Shown: piece by piece, positions 10,773 to 22,400 of the stretch | Numbering within the stretch: the first letter of the stretch is position 1 | Layout: every line of letters starts with the position of its first letter | Source of the DNA: Xenoacremonium recifei | Taxonomy: Eukaryota > Ascomycota > Sordariomycetes > Hypocreales > Nectriaceae | Length of the DNA: 64,000 bases | Direction of reading: 5' to 3' | Assembly: GCA_012184525.1 (NCBI GenBank) | Contig: WOFQ01000027.1 | Span: 124,001-188,000, forward strand | The notes under the pieces: model-generated | Told to the model about the DNA's origin: nothing | What the model saw: the letters and a program-made list of their open reading frames with translations, nothing else | Database searches by the model: none | Translations under genes and position numbers: made by a program

Positions 10773-13700
10773 CTACCACTCCTCCCGCAAAGGATCAAAC
10801 CTCCGACTCTGCCGCCTCGTATCCTCCCCATGCACCGCCAACGGCCGCTCATCCCCCACAGACTCCACCTCCGCACCATCTTCAGGCCCGTTCTCCGCAT
10901 GCGCATTGTCCCTAAATATGCTCTTAATATCGGCATCCTTTTCGATGCGCTGCATAAGGTCCTGATCCGTCGGGAAGTACACCCGGCGCACAGCCTGCAC
11001 GACAAGGTCCATAACGACGAGTGCGACAAGCTCTAGTAGACAGGTGGTCCACCATTGGAGTTTGCGGCCGAAGTTGTCGATGAAGGCGTCTCTAACTATG
11101 TACGGGCCTACACTCTTCGAGTAGATGCCGGATAAGGCTAGCATCCAGAGGAACCATCCTGCCACAGAGACTAGGAGTCCGCCGAACGTGATGATGGTTT
11201 TGGAGTGTAACTCCAGGACCCTAGGAAGAAGTATCAGCATTGATTCCATATATGAGAGGTGGCTGAAGGGACTTACAAGAGCTTGATGTTGATGAACAAC
11301 ACACTAACCGTAAACGCAGCCGAGCCCATGGCAAAGAGACTGTTGTCATCCGTGTACAGAGCATCGCGGTATACCAGCCAAGTAAAGTAGTAAATGATGA
11401 AGCTACCCGCCACACCCATGAACATCCAGCCAAAGTACTGAGGAAACCTGAATCCTCGACCTTGCTGACCAAACGAGTATAACTCCGGCACCGCCAACAG
11501 CGTATCCGCACGAAGATCTTTCTCGAAAATACCAAGCAGGATGACCGGCAGGGACGTGAAGGCGCTGTTGAAGACAGTCAAGCACCAGGATTCATACAGA
11601 GATGTTCCCGTGTACCCGTTGAATCTCTGGTAATGTGCCTGGACGAGGAAGAACAGCATCTCCTTCCAAAACGTCGCCAGCACGTATTTACCCGTTCGCA
11701 TGTAGTTCCAGCGTCCGTGGACGAGGAGCAGCTTCTGCAAGAATCGGAATTGCGCGATGGAGAAGTCCGATATTCTTGAAGCCTGGAGACCCTCACGACC
11801 TGAGATACCAATGCCGACGTGGGATGCTTGGATCATGCCAATATCATTGGCGCCATCACCAACGGCAAGAGTCATACGCTTTGGCACATAGCGACGGATG
11901 GCTCTTACCAGATTGGCCTTTTGTGATGGTGAAGCACGACAGCAGATGACCGAGTCGACGCGGATGACAAGATCGTAGAAGAGCTCGGCCAGATTCTCGT
12001 CGCCATCAATTACAGCAAGGGTCAGACCATCAACCACAACAACTGAGTGCGGAACCATCTGTCGAGACACGTCGTTCAACGCATCTGTCAGAGAATTCTG
12101 AAGATTGTCGAGGGTGGCGTCCAACACGTAGATCTCCGAGTAGGGCTTACACACACGGGCCGAGTGTCCGATGTTGACAGCCGTCTCACGCTTGTCGCCC
12201 GTGAGCATCCAAATCTTCATGTTCGCTCTGCGAAGCTTGTCGATGGTATCCGGAACGCCCTCCTGCAACTTGTCCTCGATGGCAGTTGCTCCAGCAAGCT
12301 CTAACTTCTGCTCAATGATGTCACCGGCTTCTTCGATGCGCTGTTGGCGATCGATCAAGCTCGTCTCGGCCTCCCTGTAAATCTGTTTCCACTGAGCATA
12401 TGAGTCTTCGTCAAGATAACGATACCCGTAAAGGAGTGTTCGCAGTCCTTCAGTCGCGAAGTCGTCGATGTGCTGGAAGCACTTCTCGAAGACGGCACCA
12501 TCACTAGATGCTACAGATTCGTCGATCCGGCGATCAAACTCGTCAAACGACTCCATCCGACCCATGCTTTGTAGAGGGCTCATGGGACTGGTTGGGCTAG
12601 TAGGGCTCAGCATGTCCATTGAGGAACGAGGCGAGCGAGGCGATGTAACAAATTGCTGCGACAACCGGTTGAGTTCCGTAGACCTCCGACCAATGCTCAA
12701 CCTCAGACTTTGCAGCCCATTCTGGCTTGGGCCACGTGTAAGGGCAATGCTGTTCCGCGGGCTGTTGTGTGCACTGGAAGCCTGAGCGCTCAACCGCCGG
12801 CTGGCCCTATCCTGCTCCTGCGTCCTCCGCAAGCTCATCCGGCGCCCAATGTCCTGAGCCTTTTGCTGGGCCAGATTATGTAGCCTCAAGCGCGACGTAA
12901 CGATATTATCAGCTCCCTTGCAAAAGAGACAGATACGGCCATCAGGCATACGGATGATGATTGACATCCTTTTCCTCTTACTGCTGAATTCAATGACATC
13001 AAGCACCTGGTACGTCTCTGTCTGCAAGGTCCCGTCCGCATCTTGGGTCTGGATTTTGATGGCTTGAGCAGGACGGTCGATGAGCAGATACCCAAGGTCT
13101 CGAGCTGCCTCTACAAGAGCCAGCTCATCTGGCGAAGCAGCCTGGAACTCAATCTTGCCATCTTCAGTTGTCTCCGGTAAACATGTGTGGCACAGGGCAA
13201 TGCAGAGCAAAAAGTGCTTTGCCTTTCGAGAGAAGGCCGTGTTTGGCTTCCTGTGAATGTATTCCAACAACTCTTCCGTCTTCATGTCAGGGAGCTCGTT
13301 TGGACGAACAGACGACCTCCACTTAGAAGCGGACAGAGTGGAAGAGGTGCGAAGCGGATTAGGCCTGTTCGTCTCATCCACTGTAGTCGCGACGTCATCG
13401 AAATAGTCATGCTCAAGAGGCTTCGGGGCATTGCGCTCTGTTTGCTCTCGGTTCTTACCCTTCTTTGATCGCTTTGGCCGCTCCGAGGCCTCAATCTTCC
13501 TTTGCCTTTCCGCCTCGTCGCGATGGACATCCATGTCGTGGAGACAAGCTAGGCCAGCAACAGTCATCTTGCGAAATCGCATCATGTTCTCTGTCAAAGT
13601 GCCTGTCTTGTCAGAGAAGATATAGCTGACCTGGCCCAGGTTCTCGAGAATAGTCGTCGTGTTGGCGACCATCGGAGTGTCGCTGACCGGATCATACATC

Positions 13701-15376
13701 TCGGCATCTTGCAAGAGAACCAGCTGTCCAAGCTTGATGATTTCGAGACTGATGTAAAGAGAAAGCGGGATCAGCGTGTTAAACATGATAAGATATCCCG
13801 TAAATATCCTGATGTTGCTGTATCCAACGCCGCGGAAGTTGAGGTACCAGGATTGATGCTCCGTGTGTTTCCAGAGATGGTACCCAATAGTCAACCCCAT
13901 AGTGAGCATGAGAACGATGAAGATCTGGACTAGGACCATCCAGTTGATAGTGGACTGCATCGCAGGTGTCTTGGCGCGGATGTTCTTGTTGGCGTTCATG
14001 CGGATTTTGCACTCCTCACCAGAGTTGATCACAAGTCCAATAGCCTCTGTCGTATTGCGCAGAGTAGATCCTCGGTAGACGACATTGTTGAGCGTCAAGG
14101 GCAAGGTCTCGCCATCGACAGTTGCCCTGCCATCATAACTGTACAAATCCAAGTTGGGATCCTCGGACACCACAGTAGCCTCAGTAGAGCGGAGGCCCTC
14201 GAGGGTGTTGCATCTCTCGGCGAGCAAAGTACAGGCCTGCTTGCTCTTGAGATTTGTCTCGCCGTCAAGAGCCATTGTATCGATATAGGCGATGCCATTG
14301 AGGCCAGTTGCGTGCAAAAGAACAATGTCGGCGGGAACAGCCTCATCTCTACGGAGACGAATCACGTCGCCGACCTTGACATGCTCCCACTGCACAGGTG
14401 ACCAGTCCTCGTTCGACCCGACAACATGACCGTTCTCGAAATCGTCTAAGATGTGTTCTTCTCCGTTTTCGCCCTTCTTTTCCTTTCGCCTCCGTATCTT
14501 TTCGGCATGCCGGATCCTCCCGGACTGCACCCTATTGGAAAGAATCCATGTTTCGCTCCGATTCTCGATGCGGTCCAGCTTGTACCGCCGGTAGTCGTCC
14601 CATCCTTCCTTGGCCATGCTGAAGGCGACAAAGACACCTAGCGGCGCTATAGTTGTCCATCGACCAACAGTACTCAGACCCGGGACCAATTGCAAGATAC
14701 CCATGAATAGGAAGTAGAAGTTCCCCAGCTTGCTGAATTGGTAAATCAATTGTTTCGGGATGAAGTCGTATACCGTGTATCGGTTAGAGCGGATGAAATT
14801 GCTGATGTAAGGGCTCTTTCTGCGCTCGTCGACGAGGCTCGCAGGATCGCGTGAGGGACCGAGAGGAATATGTCGGCCATCTTGAGAAGGCGGAAGAGGC
14901 CTCCGTCGCAAGAGTCCTTGTATAATGTAGGTTTCGTATTTCGCACCGAGATTGTCGCGCAGCCGCTGTTGCCAGGTGACTTTGAGGCGATTGCCTTGTC
15001 TCTCTGCCCTCTTGTTCCGTATATACGCTCGCACACTGTTCCTGACCCCGACGGACTCTCGCGTCTCGGCATTGAAGCTCTGCGTGAAGCTCGCCTTGTC
15101 GGGATGCGACTTGCCGGAGCTCATGTTGCCGCTGCCCGAGGGCAAGGGCGACGGCGCAGGAATCGGCTGTAACTCGTACTGTCGGTCGAAGCTTTGCGAC
15201 GCTGCGGGATCGGTATGGTGTCGTCTCGGATGCGCGCGACTGGGTGACGTCGTGGGAGGGAATTGCTCGTCGAGAGCTGCGAGGTCGCGGCTAGACATCG
15301 CTTCGTCTTCATCGTTTGAGGGCGCATGGCGGCGCGAGTGAGACAGACGCCCCGGGTTGCGGTGGCTGGAAGCCAT
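10773..15376 (-). CDS. dnf3: P4-type phospholipid-transporting ATPase (flippase), Dnf3-like
   Basis: Proposed CDS: complement(join(10773..11220, 11277..15376)), 1515 aa, one 56-bp intron near the 3' end. P4-ATPase hallmarks are present: LDGETN in the actuator domain (D371), the phosphorylation motif DKTGTLT (Asp589), KGAD in the nucleotide domain, MLTGDK, and GDGANDIGM (about 1173-1181). About ten membrane segments flank these. The enzyme flips aminophospholipids to the cytosolic leaflet of Golgi, endosome or plasma membrane, usually with a CDC50-type subunit not in this window. Long Ser/Arg-rich stretches in the N-terminal 150 residues and in the nucleotide domain (SPTSPTSPMSP) look like disordered, phosphorylatable inserts. 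The large size and these inserts favour Dnf3 over Drs2 or Dnf1/2 (inference). Confidence 0.92.
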
Positions 15377-17473
15377 TGCGAGTGCTCAGCTCAGCATCTG
15401 GAATGCCGGCAATCTTGGTTCGGGGTCTGGATATACGGGATTGGAGCTTCAGAGGAGTGATAGATATGGAGCATAAAATATATACGGGAATGGGATTAGA
15501 AGGGGAAATGCAGGAGACGTTGTAACAGATAACGAGCAGTAAAAGACTTGGGTATCTTGGAACGGAGAGAAGAGGAGATAGATGAGGGGGAAGAAAGAAC
15601 AAGATACAGTAGGTAAGTACAATCTCGGCGACCACAAACAAGTGAGGCGCAGTAGTTCGTCGACTAGCACCTGCCAAATCTCCAGGCTCGTATACATGCC
15701 GCGCTGCGTGCCTGACTCAGCGCATCTGGGAATTTCCAATCATAGCAATCAATGAGGCGAGATAGAAGAGCCAATCCCTACATCATGTCCACTGGCTTCA
15801 TCCCATGTCTTCGCCCCTCTCCCGCTCTCGCATCCGATGCATCACGGCACCGACTGTACAACTCCCTCGTCACCCCCTGCGCCTCGCTATACACGCAAGC
15901 AAATCCACCTACCTCTCGGCACGCACTCTCTCATCTCAATCCAAGCCCAGCCAAGCCTGCTTGATGTCGCAACCATTCGATTCGCTCTTCTCCACCGCTT
16001 CCGGTGGCGTCGAGTCTATTCCAACTCCAGGCCTCGACCGTTTCATCCGCGCGAAAACGCTGACGCCCAAACTCACTCGCCCTCACCAGAAGCAGCATCT
16101 CGCCATGCCGTGGCTTGACGGCTTCCATCGCTGGGCACCAAGCCTCGTCTTCCTCTTCGCACGTGCTCACTGCCCGTGTCAATGATCCCCCACGTCACAG
16201 AATCTCACGCTTCCCCGGCCGCCATTCGACCTTGTCTTCCAGCGCTTCCGCGCCCGCTTTAAAGCATCCCAAGCGGCCAAGCTTATTCGCCCGTCTGCTA
16301 TCCCTAGTTGGACGATCGCCTCTGCGCCTGTCGAGTTACGTATCACCGCCTGACGCGCCTGTGAGGCTCATGCATGTCCTGATCCGGAGGCTTCGGGACT
16401 CTTTACTTTAATGCCTCTACGTCATGATTCTCGCTCCCCTTCCGCCCCTCAGCCATCCTTGCGGAGAATCGGGCTCGACGGGATCCCGGGATCCTTTCAG
16501 ATCGTCCACTCACATACTCAGAGCAGAAATTTGAGTCGACGCCAAAGTTGAACGCAAAATCAGTTTTATTCCGACTAATCCCCCCAGACCATGCCATCAT
16601 ATCGAAGAGGGGCTGCGCCATATCAACCCAACCCCTCCTCGCTCTCTGAATAAATAAGGAGGTGACAGGATCCCTCGAAATAGGCAGCAATCCCAGCTGC
16701 TTCCAGTTCCCCTATGCTCTGATACGAACAGAGCTGCTATGTATCCAAATAGAAAGAAGTTACCCCATTAAGAACCCAAGATCCCCGATATCCAAGCCTC
16801 CTGGGCTTTCCCCCCCACTCCAAGACATGACGTGTAGATGTTAAACAGATAATACTAACAGAATTAAAACACGTAGTCTGCTTTTTCTTCTTCCTCTTCT
16901 CCTTTCCTCCCTTCAAGTGTGTGCGTTTAAATTAGGTCCCCGGGGAGGCGTGCGGTGGTCAGCCACCTCCTCCCTCTTGGCGGATGAAATGAGCCAAGCG
17001 GCCAATTGAGAAACGAGTTAATCAAGGAACGAGACCACCCAAATAAAATATCAACTTTGTTCGCCGCGAGACAGTCGCCGTCAAAGAACATTGACGCGCG
17101 AAGACTGAAAAGGAAACAGATAAAAATGTACGATCGCTGTGCTGTACCCGACATGCATGACCGATATCGAAGAAAGATTCATCGTCATGCATATTCATTA
17201 AAGCCGTGGCTGGGGGGTATGAATCGAATTCGTCTCGATTCCCAACCGTGTTGCGGCAGGTGGAGAGATGGTTTTGAGAGATAGGGGTGAGAGAAAATGT
17301 GTGCGAGAAAAAGGCAGAAAGAGTCGGTCCAAAGAAAGCCGCAAATCGATATCCCAATGGTATAAATTGCTCCCCGAAAACGCCATGATTTGATGTCCTC
17401 AAGACAGGCATCACTTCCATATAACCCCAAAGTCGCCCTGATAATGCCACACTCCCCTCAAGGTCTGATGAAC
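15377..17473. other. Intergenic region, flippase promoter and homeobox 3' flank
   Basis: About 2.1 kb. The left part should hold the flippase promoter and 5' UTR, and the right part the 3' UTR of the homeodomain gene. A pyrimidine-rich tract lies near 16879-16915. Several overlapping frames exist on both strands, but none shows a domain, a splice pattern or a convincing start, so I call no gene here. Confidence 0.5.
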
Positions 17474-19465
17474 CTATTGATGAAGCATGGGCATAGTCTC
17501 AGGGGATAGACTAGCGGGGTCGACGTTGTCGAATTGAACCAGTTGGTCCATGTCGAGCTCGGCCTGGTGAGGCTGCATGTAACCTGGCGACGCTCCGTGC
17601 ATGGGAAGATTGATGGTGTGCTTCGAGTACATCTCGTTCAGACCAGTGCCGTCTTCAGACACAGCGCAAGATCCATCATTAACCGGGTAGAGGTCAGCGG
17701 ATCCAGGCCGCCCCATCATTGTCATGGGAGGGGACTGCTCGACAATGGACGGCTCGCCAGGGTTCTGGAAGGGCAGGGGAGAAATAGCATTGGGAATGCC
17801 ATCAGGGCCGCCCATGGGAGAGAGGTATCCATTGCTGAACGGTGTCGCGTTGTAGGTCGGCGTACCCAATGCCGGCTCAGAGCGGTGGGGTGGGAAGAAG
17901 CCCGGGCTAGGAGGGAATTCCGCCGTAGTTGCCGATGTAGCAAACGTAGAATCCAGTCGCATATCCAGGCGGTGTCCACTCTCCGTGTCGATCATCAGCT
18001 TGCCCATGGTGACGCCTGGCTGAGGGATAGGCGCATAAATGTTCGGGTGATAGTGACGGGCCTGTACCTCCTCAGGCGGCTGGATGTAGAAGGAAGGCAT
18101 CGGCTGGTTTTGGAACATGGCAAAGTCGACGGGACCGGGAACGGATCGACTGCGTTGACGCTTGTGGCCGGGCCCAGGACGCATGGCAGAGTGCATGTTG
18201 TTGATTCCCCACTGCTCCTGGAACATGCCCACATGTGGCTGAAAGCTAGGCTGAGATGAAGGACGGGGTCCCGTGGGGGAAACGGGAGCCGACATCGACA
18301 GCGCATGGTGGTCGGCAGTGGCGAAGGGGAGAGGGTTGTGGCGGTTCATGAACGACTCGAGAGAAACCAGCTTGGCGAGCTGGCCACTGAGGACCTTGGG
18401 GTTTCCGCCCAGGTGGTGAACGAGGCACTGGGTGGCCTGGAGGTCTTCGGTGAAGTCGCCGCACTGGAAGAAGCCATTGGTGGTAGGCGACGAGTCCATG
18501 AAGAAGTTTGGCGGGCGGTTCAGCTCGATGACGATGCCGCCGAGCTTCGAGGGGTCACCCTCGTTGTTCTCCAGGAAGATGTTCTTGATGTGCGAGAATG
18601 GATACTCGATCTTGTAGCCGGCCTGCTCGTTATTAATGTAGTAGGTCATGGTACATTTGTCGGGCGAGTAGAAGATGATGAGATCCATGGTGTTTTGTCC
18701 CACTCGCGTCCACTTGCCAATGCTGAGTGACCGGCAAGTAAGATGGTGAATGACTGGATCAGTCGTTAGAATTCTGTTCATGCAACACGTCTTATAATTC
18801 GTTGTACTTACGAACTTTGCCCTGGCCGCCTTGGTCGCCGCCCAGGAGCATGTTGCCGTGGCCAAAAGGCACTAGGCCGGTTCGACCGAGATAGCTTCCG
18901 CCAAGGCCTTTCCCGGACTCCATTGCCTGCATGGCAAGGTAGGCACGCATCGATTCGGGGATCGAGTCGATGTCTTCGCCAGTCTCCAGACTCTTCTTAG
19001 CCAACAACTTAATCTTGGCTCGTCTATGAATCTTGTCAGAAACACACGTCACATTAGATAGGATCCATTGAGTTTTACGTACCGGTTCTGGAACCAGATC
19101 TGTACAGACCTTTCGGTCATGTTGATCTCCTCGGCGATTCGCTCCCGTACAGTGGCGGTAGGGGTTGGGTTCTTGTTAAACTCCATCTCCAGGGTCGTCA
19201 GCTGGTCCTGAGTCGCCCGTTGGCGCTTCTGGTTCTTCTGCTGCTGAGTGAGCGTGCTCTTGCGGGGTGGCCGCCGCGAGCCATTGTTGTTTGTGTTGGA
19301 GTTGCTCTTGTTGCTGTTGGGAGACGGCGTCTGTCCGCCCGAGTTGGACGTGGCAGAGACGGGAGTTGGGACGGAGACGGGACCAGCAGTCGAGTTGGGT
19401 GTGGACACAGTCGGGGCAGGAATGCCTTGACACAAGGCCATGGGCTGTTCAACCTCGGTGGCCAT
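17474..19465 (-). CDS. Homeodomain transcription factor
   Basis: Proposed CDS: complement(join(17474..18753, 18812..19023, 19083..19465)), 624 aa; introns of 58 and 59 bp. The first intron splits the recognition helix: WFQNR (residues 124-128) joins RAKIK after splicing. The homeodomain spans about residues 78-137, preceded by a Ser/Asn/Thr/Pro-rich tail and basic KNQKRQR. Next come a conserved-looking segment (LETGEDIDSIPESMRAYLAM) and a second block, about 195-330, with MTYYINNEQAGYKIEYPF; the C-terminal 300 residues are Pro/Ser/Met-rich and probably activating. The layout resembles the homeobox regulator that controls conidiation in Sordariomycetes (Htf1/MoHox2), but I cannot confirm orthology, so no symbol is given. 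It has an unusually long gene-free upstream region (7.3 kb), as often seen for developmental regulators. Confidence 0.9.
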
Positions 19466-22400
19466 TGATGATGGAATATGACCGCTTCGTGAAGCGATCC
19501 TCCTTTATTTAAAACGTGACAAGTTGATACCGATGATCGGGCTTTTGTCGTGAAAAGTCGCGGCCGAGGCGGTGAGACGTCGGTGTCTGCTCTGGCTCGC
19601 GAGGGGCGCGTATCAAGCGGATATCGAGTTGGGAACAAGCGACCGCTCAGGGGTCAAGCGTGGAGAATAGTATTTGTCTAGGTTGAAGTTCAAGGGAAGG
19701 TAGTGAATGAGTTGTATTCCGTAAGGAGCGTCGTCCTGGATCCGTATCGAGGGGATCAGGAGGGTTGGTGGACAGTCAGTATGTGGTTCGAAAGCGACGG
19801 CGAGACGAAGCCGTGGGATTATCGAGCCTGAATGAAAGTAATGGTCCCGGAAAGAGTGACGGGTACCGTAACGGCTGAAGATTCAAGATGCAAGATTTCA
19901 AGAGAGTGACTGAAAAGGAAAAGAAAAGGATGAGGGGGAACGAAGGGGAAGAAGCGGTCACAAGGAGGATTGGCGATGCGAAGATGGAGAAGAGAAACGG
20001 GGATGGGTTCGGGGAGGGGGGCAGAGGAGGAGGAAAAGGGACTGGGCTGGGTCGGTCCTGCCTCAGCGCGGGAGTGAGGTGGGAGCTGGCGCGGGTGAGT
20101 GAGCGAGCACCTGCAGCGAGGGAAAAAAGGAACCTCCGCTAGACTCAGGTACCCGCGTGTCTAGGTAAGGTACCTGGCGCCAGGCACAGCGCGGGAGCGG
20201 TACCTGGAGCGGGTACCCGAGCCCCCCCCGGGCGCACGACTGGAACACCTCCAGCTCCATCCCGCGCAGTCCAGTCCGGTTCAGTCCAGCGCAGTTGCCC
20301 GCTGGAGGAGCCTGGCCAGGTGCCGCGCCCTGAGAGAGTTTAGTCGGGCCACTCAGGAGGCGCGGAGGCGGTCCACGGCGCCAGCAGCAGACGCCCAACA
20401 GCCTATCGTCCGCCCGGCCGACACGATTGTGCCCTCCTTCCCTCCCTCATCCAGACGAGAGAAAAAGGCGAGCCTGGAACTGGCCGCCGGCCGTGGGCTA
20501 GGCTGGGCTGCGGCAGCGGGTGAGGTGGGTGGACTCGACTGGGGGGGGCTGCCGCTAAACCGCCTGTGGCCTGCGAGTAGCGAGTGGCATGCCCTACAGA
20601 CCCCTGTAAGCTGCTGCAAAGCACCCACTGGCGGACTGGAGCCACAGCGCCCGCGTCCCCCACCCATGTCTGGGGCGCTGAGAGGCTCCAGCAAGCCCGC
20701 CAACAAGCCCAGCCCAGCGCGCCCAGCACGCCCTAGGCCGTTAGGTACGACGTTAGTCTGAGGTGACTCCGTTTAGGGGGTGTGCGTGCTGATCCAGCCA
20801 AACGGAGAGCCTGTCTGTCTGTCTTGATCCAGGGCCCAGGCGGTGGTGGTGTTGCAACATGGCCGATCACCTCGCATGGTTGGTGGAAGAGAGCTGGAGA
20901 GAGACTCGAGCAGCATTGAAAGAACCGGGGGATATGCAGCCTGCATTGTCATCCATCCAGCCAGCGCATTGTGTTTGGCTTCTCCTGTGCGTTAGCACTG
21001 CAACGTCAGATGGTACTTCTCACTGCAAGGAGACACGTCCCGGTTGCTCGCAAGTAATGCTCCGTCAGGTACCGTTCCTCTTCACGGCGACGATGGAATC
21101 ACTCGGCTGCCCTGATCAGCAGCGAGGAAGCGGCAAAGCGTTCCACGAAGCCCCCCAGCTGTGGGACTCCAGAGCAATGCCGTCTCGCAGGGGTTCGATG
21201 GGCTGTCATGCGGCTGTGTGCTTCAGTTTGGAGGATTGCTTTTTGCGTGTTTCCTCGGTGGTCTCTTCAGTTCAGTGGGCTCGTCTTCCCTCCGTCCCAT
21301 CAGGTACTTCCATCCTGCTGGAGGCAACAGGAAAGAACATCGGGTCTGGTCTCTGTTGCACCTGCCTCGGGTGCTTGTCCAGGGGAGCCGATGCAGGTCC
21401 AGCCAATGGGGTGTTGTGGGCAGAAGGCGCTACTGCAAGGTACACCCGTCCAGCGTCTGGGTGGGCAAGTGGACAGTGCCAGATGCCAGAGACCTGCACG
21501 GATTGTTTCACAGCACAGCGCAGACGGGATATCCCCTGAACCGCTGCTGAGGGCGTGGATCAAGCTGGCGTGCCTGCTTCGTACCGTGCGATTCTCCAAA
21601 CCCCACAGTCTCAGGCATGTTCGTTCTTGCCTTGCCGTCCTTGCCTGCCCGGCCTTGGCTGATGCCACCAGAATCCACCGCATCCTCCATCCCGTCTGGC
21701 TTCTTGTCTCTTTTCATACGTAACCAACCCACTGCCATCTGCTCTTCGAGATCTTCGCTGCCGAGATGGCTCAAGCAGTACCTATCCATGCCCGCCAGCG
21801 GCTGCCGGCCGCCGATCAAAGCCATCCATCACATCACGTCTTGCTCGGCGACCAGGGAGGGGCAGCAGGCATCAAACAAGTCTCGGCATCACGTTGTGTT
21901 TGTGCCATGGGCCAGCACCACGCCCAGAGCACGAGACGGCAACAGCTAGAATCGACAAGAGACAACAACGCTGACGGTACTCTCCAGCTTCTCCGTCATC
22001 AATCCTGCATCGCCTCTTCCTGATTTGCAGCAATAGAGGGGAACCGGCGCGATGGCGCTTAACCTCAGCCTCGCTCGGCCTTAAAATGGACCGCCTCGTC
22101 CTTGTTCACTCACAGCCTAACGCCCAACGTTCCCGAGACGAGAGAGCCTCTCCCATCGTGATCGTGGGTGAGAAGTGAGAAGCGGCGCCACCACCGCTAC
22201 CACCACCTTCTAGAAGCCTGTCTTGGGATTGGCCAGACTCGGAGCCAGTGCTCACCCTCATAACGGGACCCCGTGAGGTGGCTGCGTCTGGCATCACGCT
22301 GGCGCTCGCCAGTCGTTCACAAGAACCGTCCCACACGTTTTGACGTGGGCGAAACATGCTGTGCCGCTGTGCTACTGTTACGGCCGCTCCCCTGGCCGCA

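Noticed and set aside
17534..18259. 241-codon plus-strand frame inside the homeodomain gene
   Set aside because: Antisense shadow of a well-supported exon.
20859..21539. 226-codon plus-strand frame, with further long overlapping frames to 22023
   Set aside because: No domain, no signal, several frames open at once in GC-rich DNA, and no splice partner. Best explained by low stop density.
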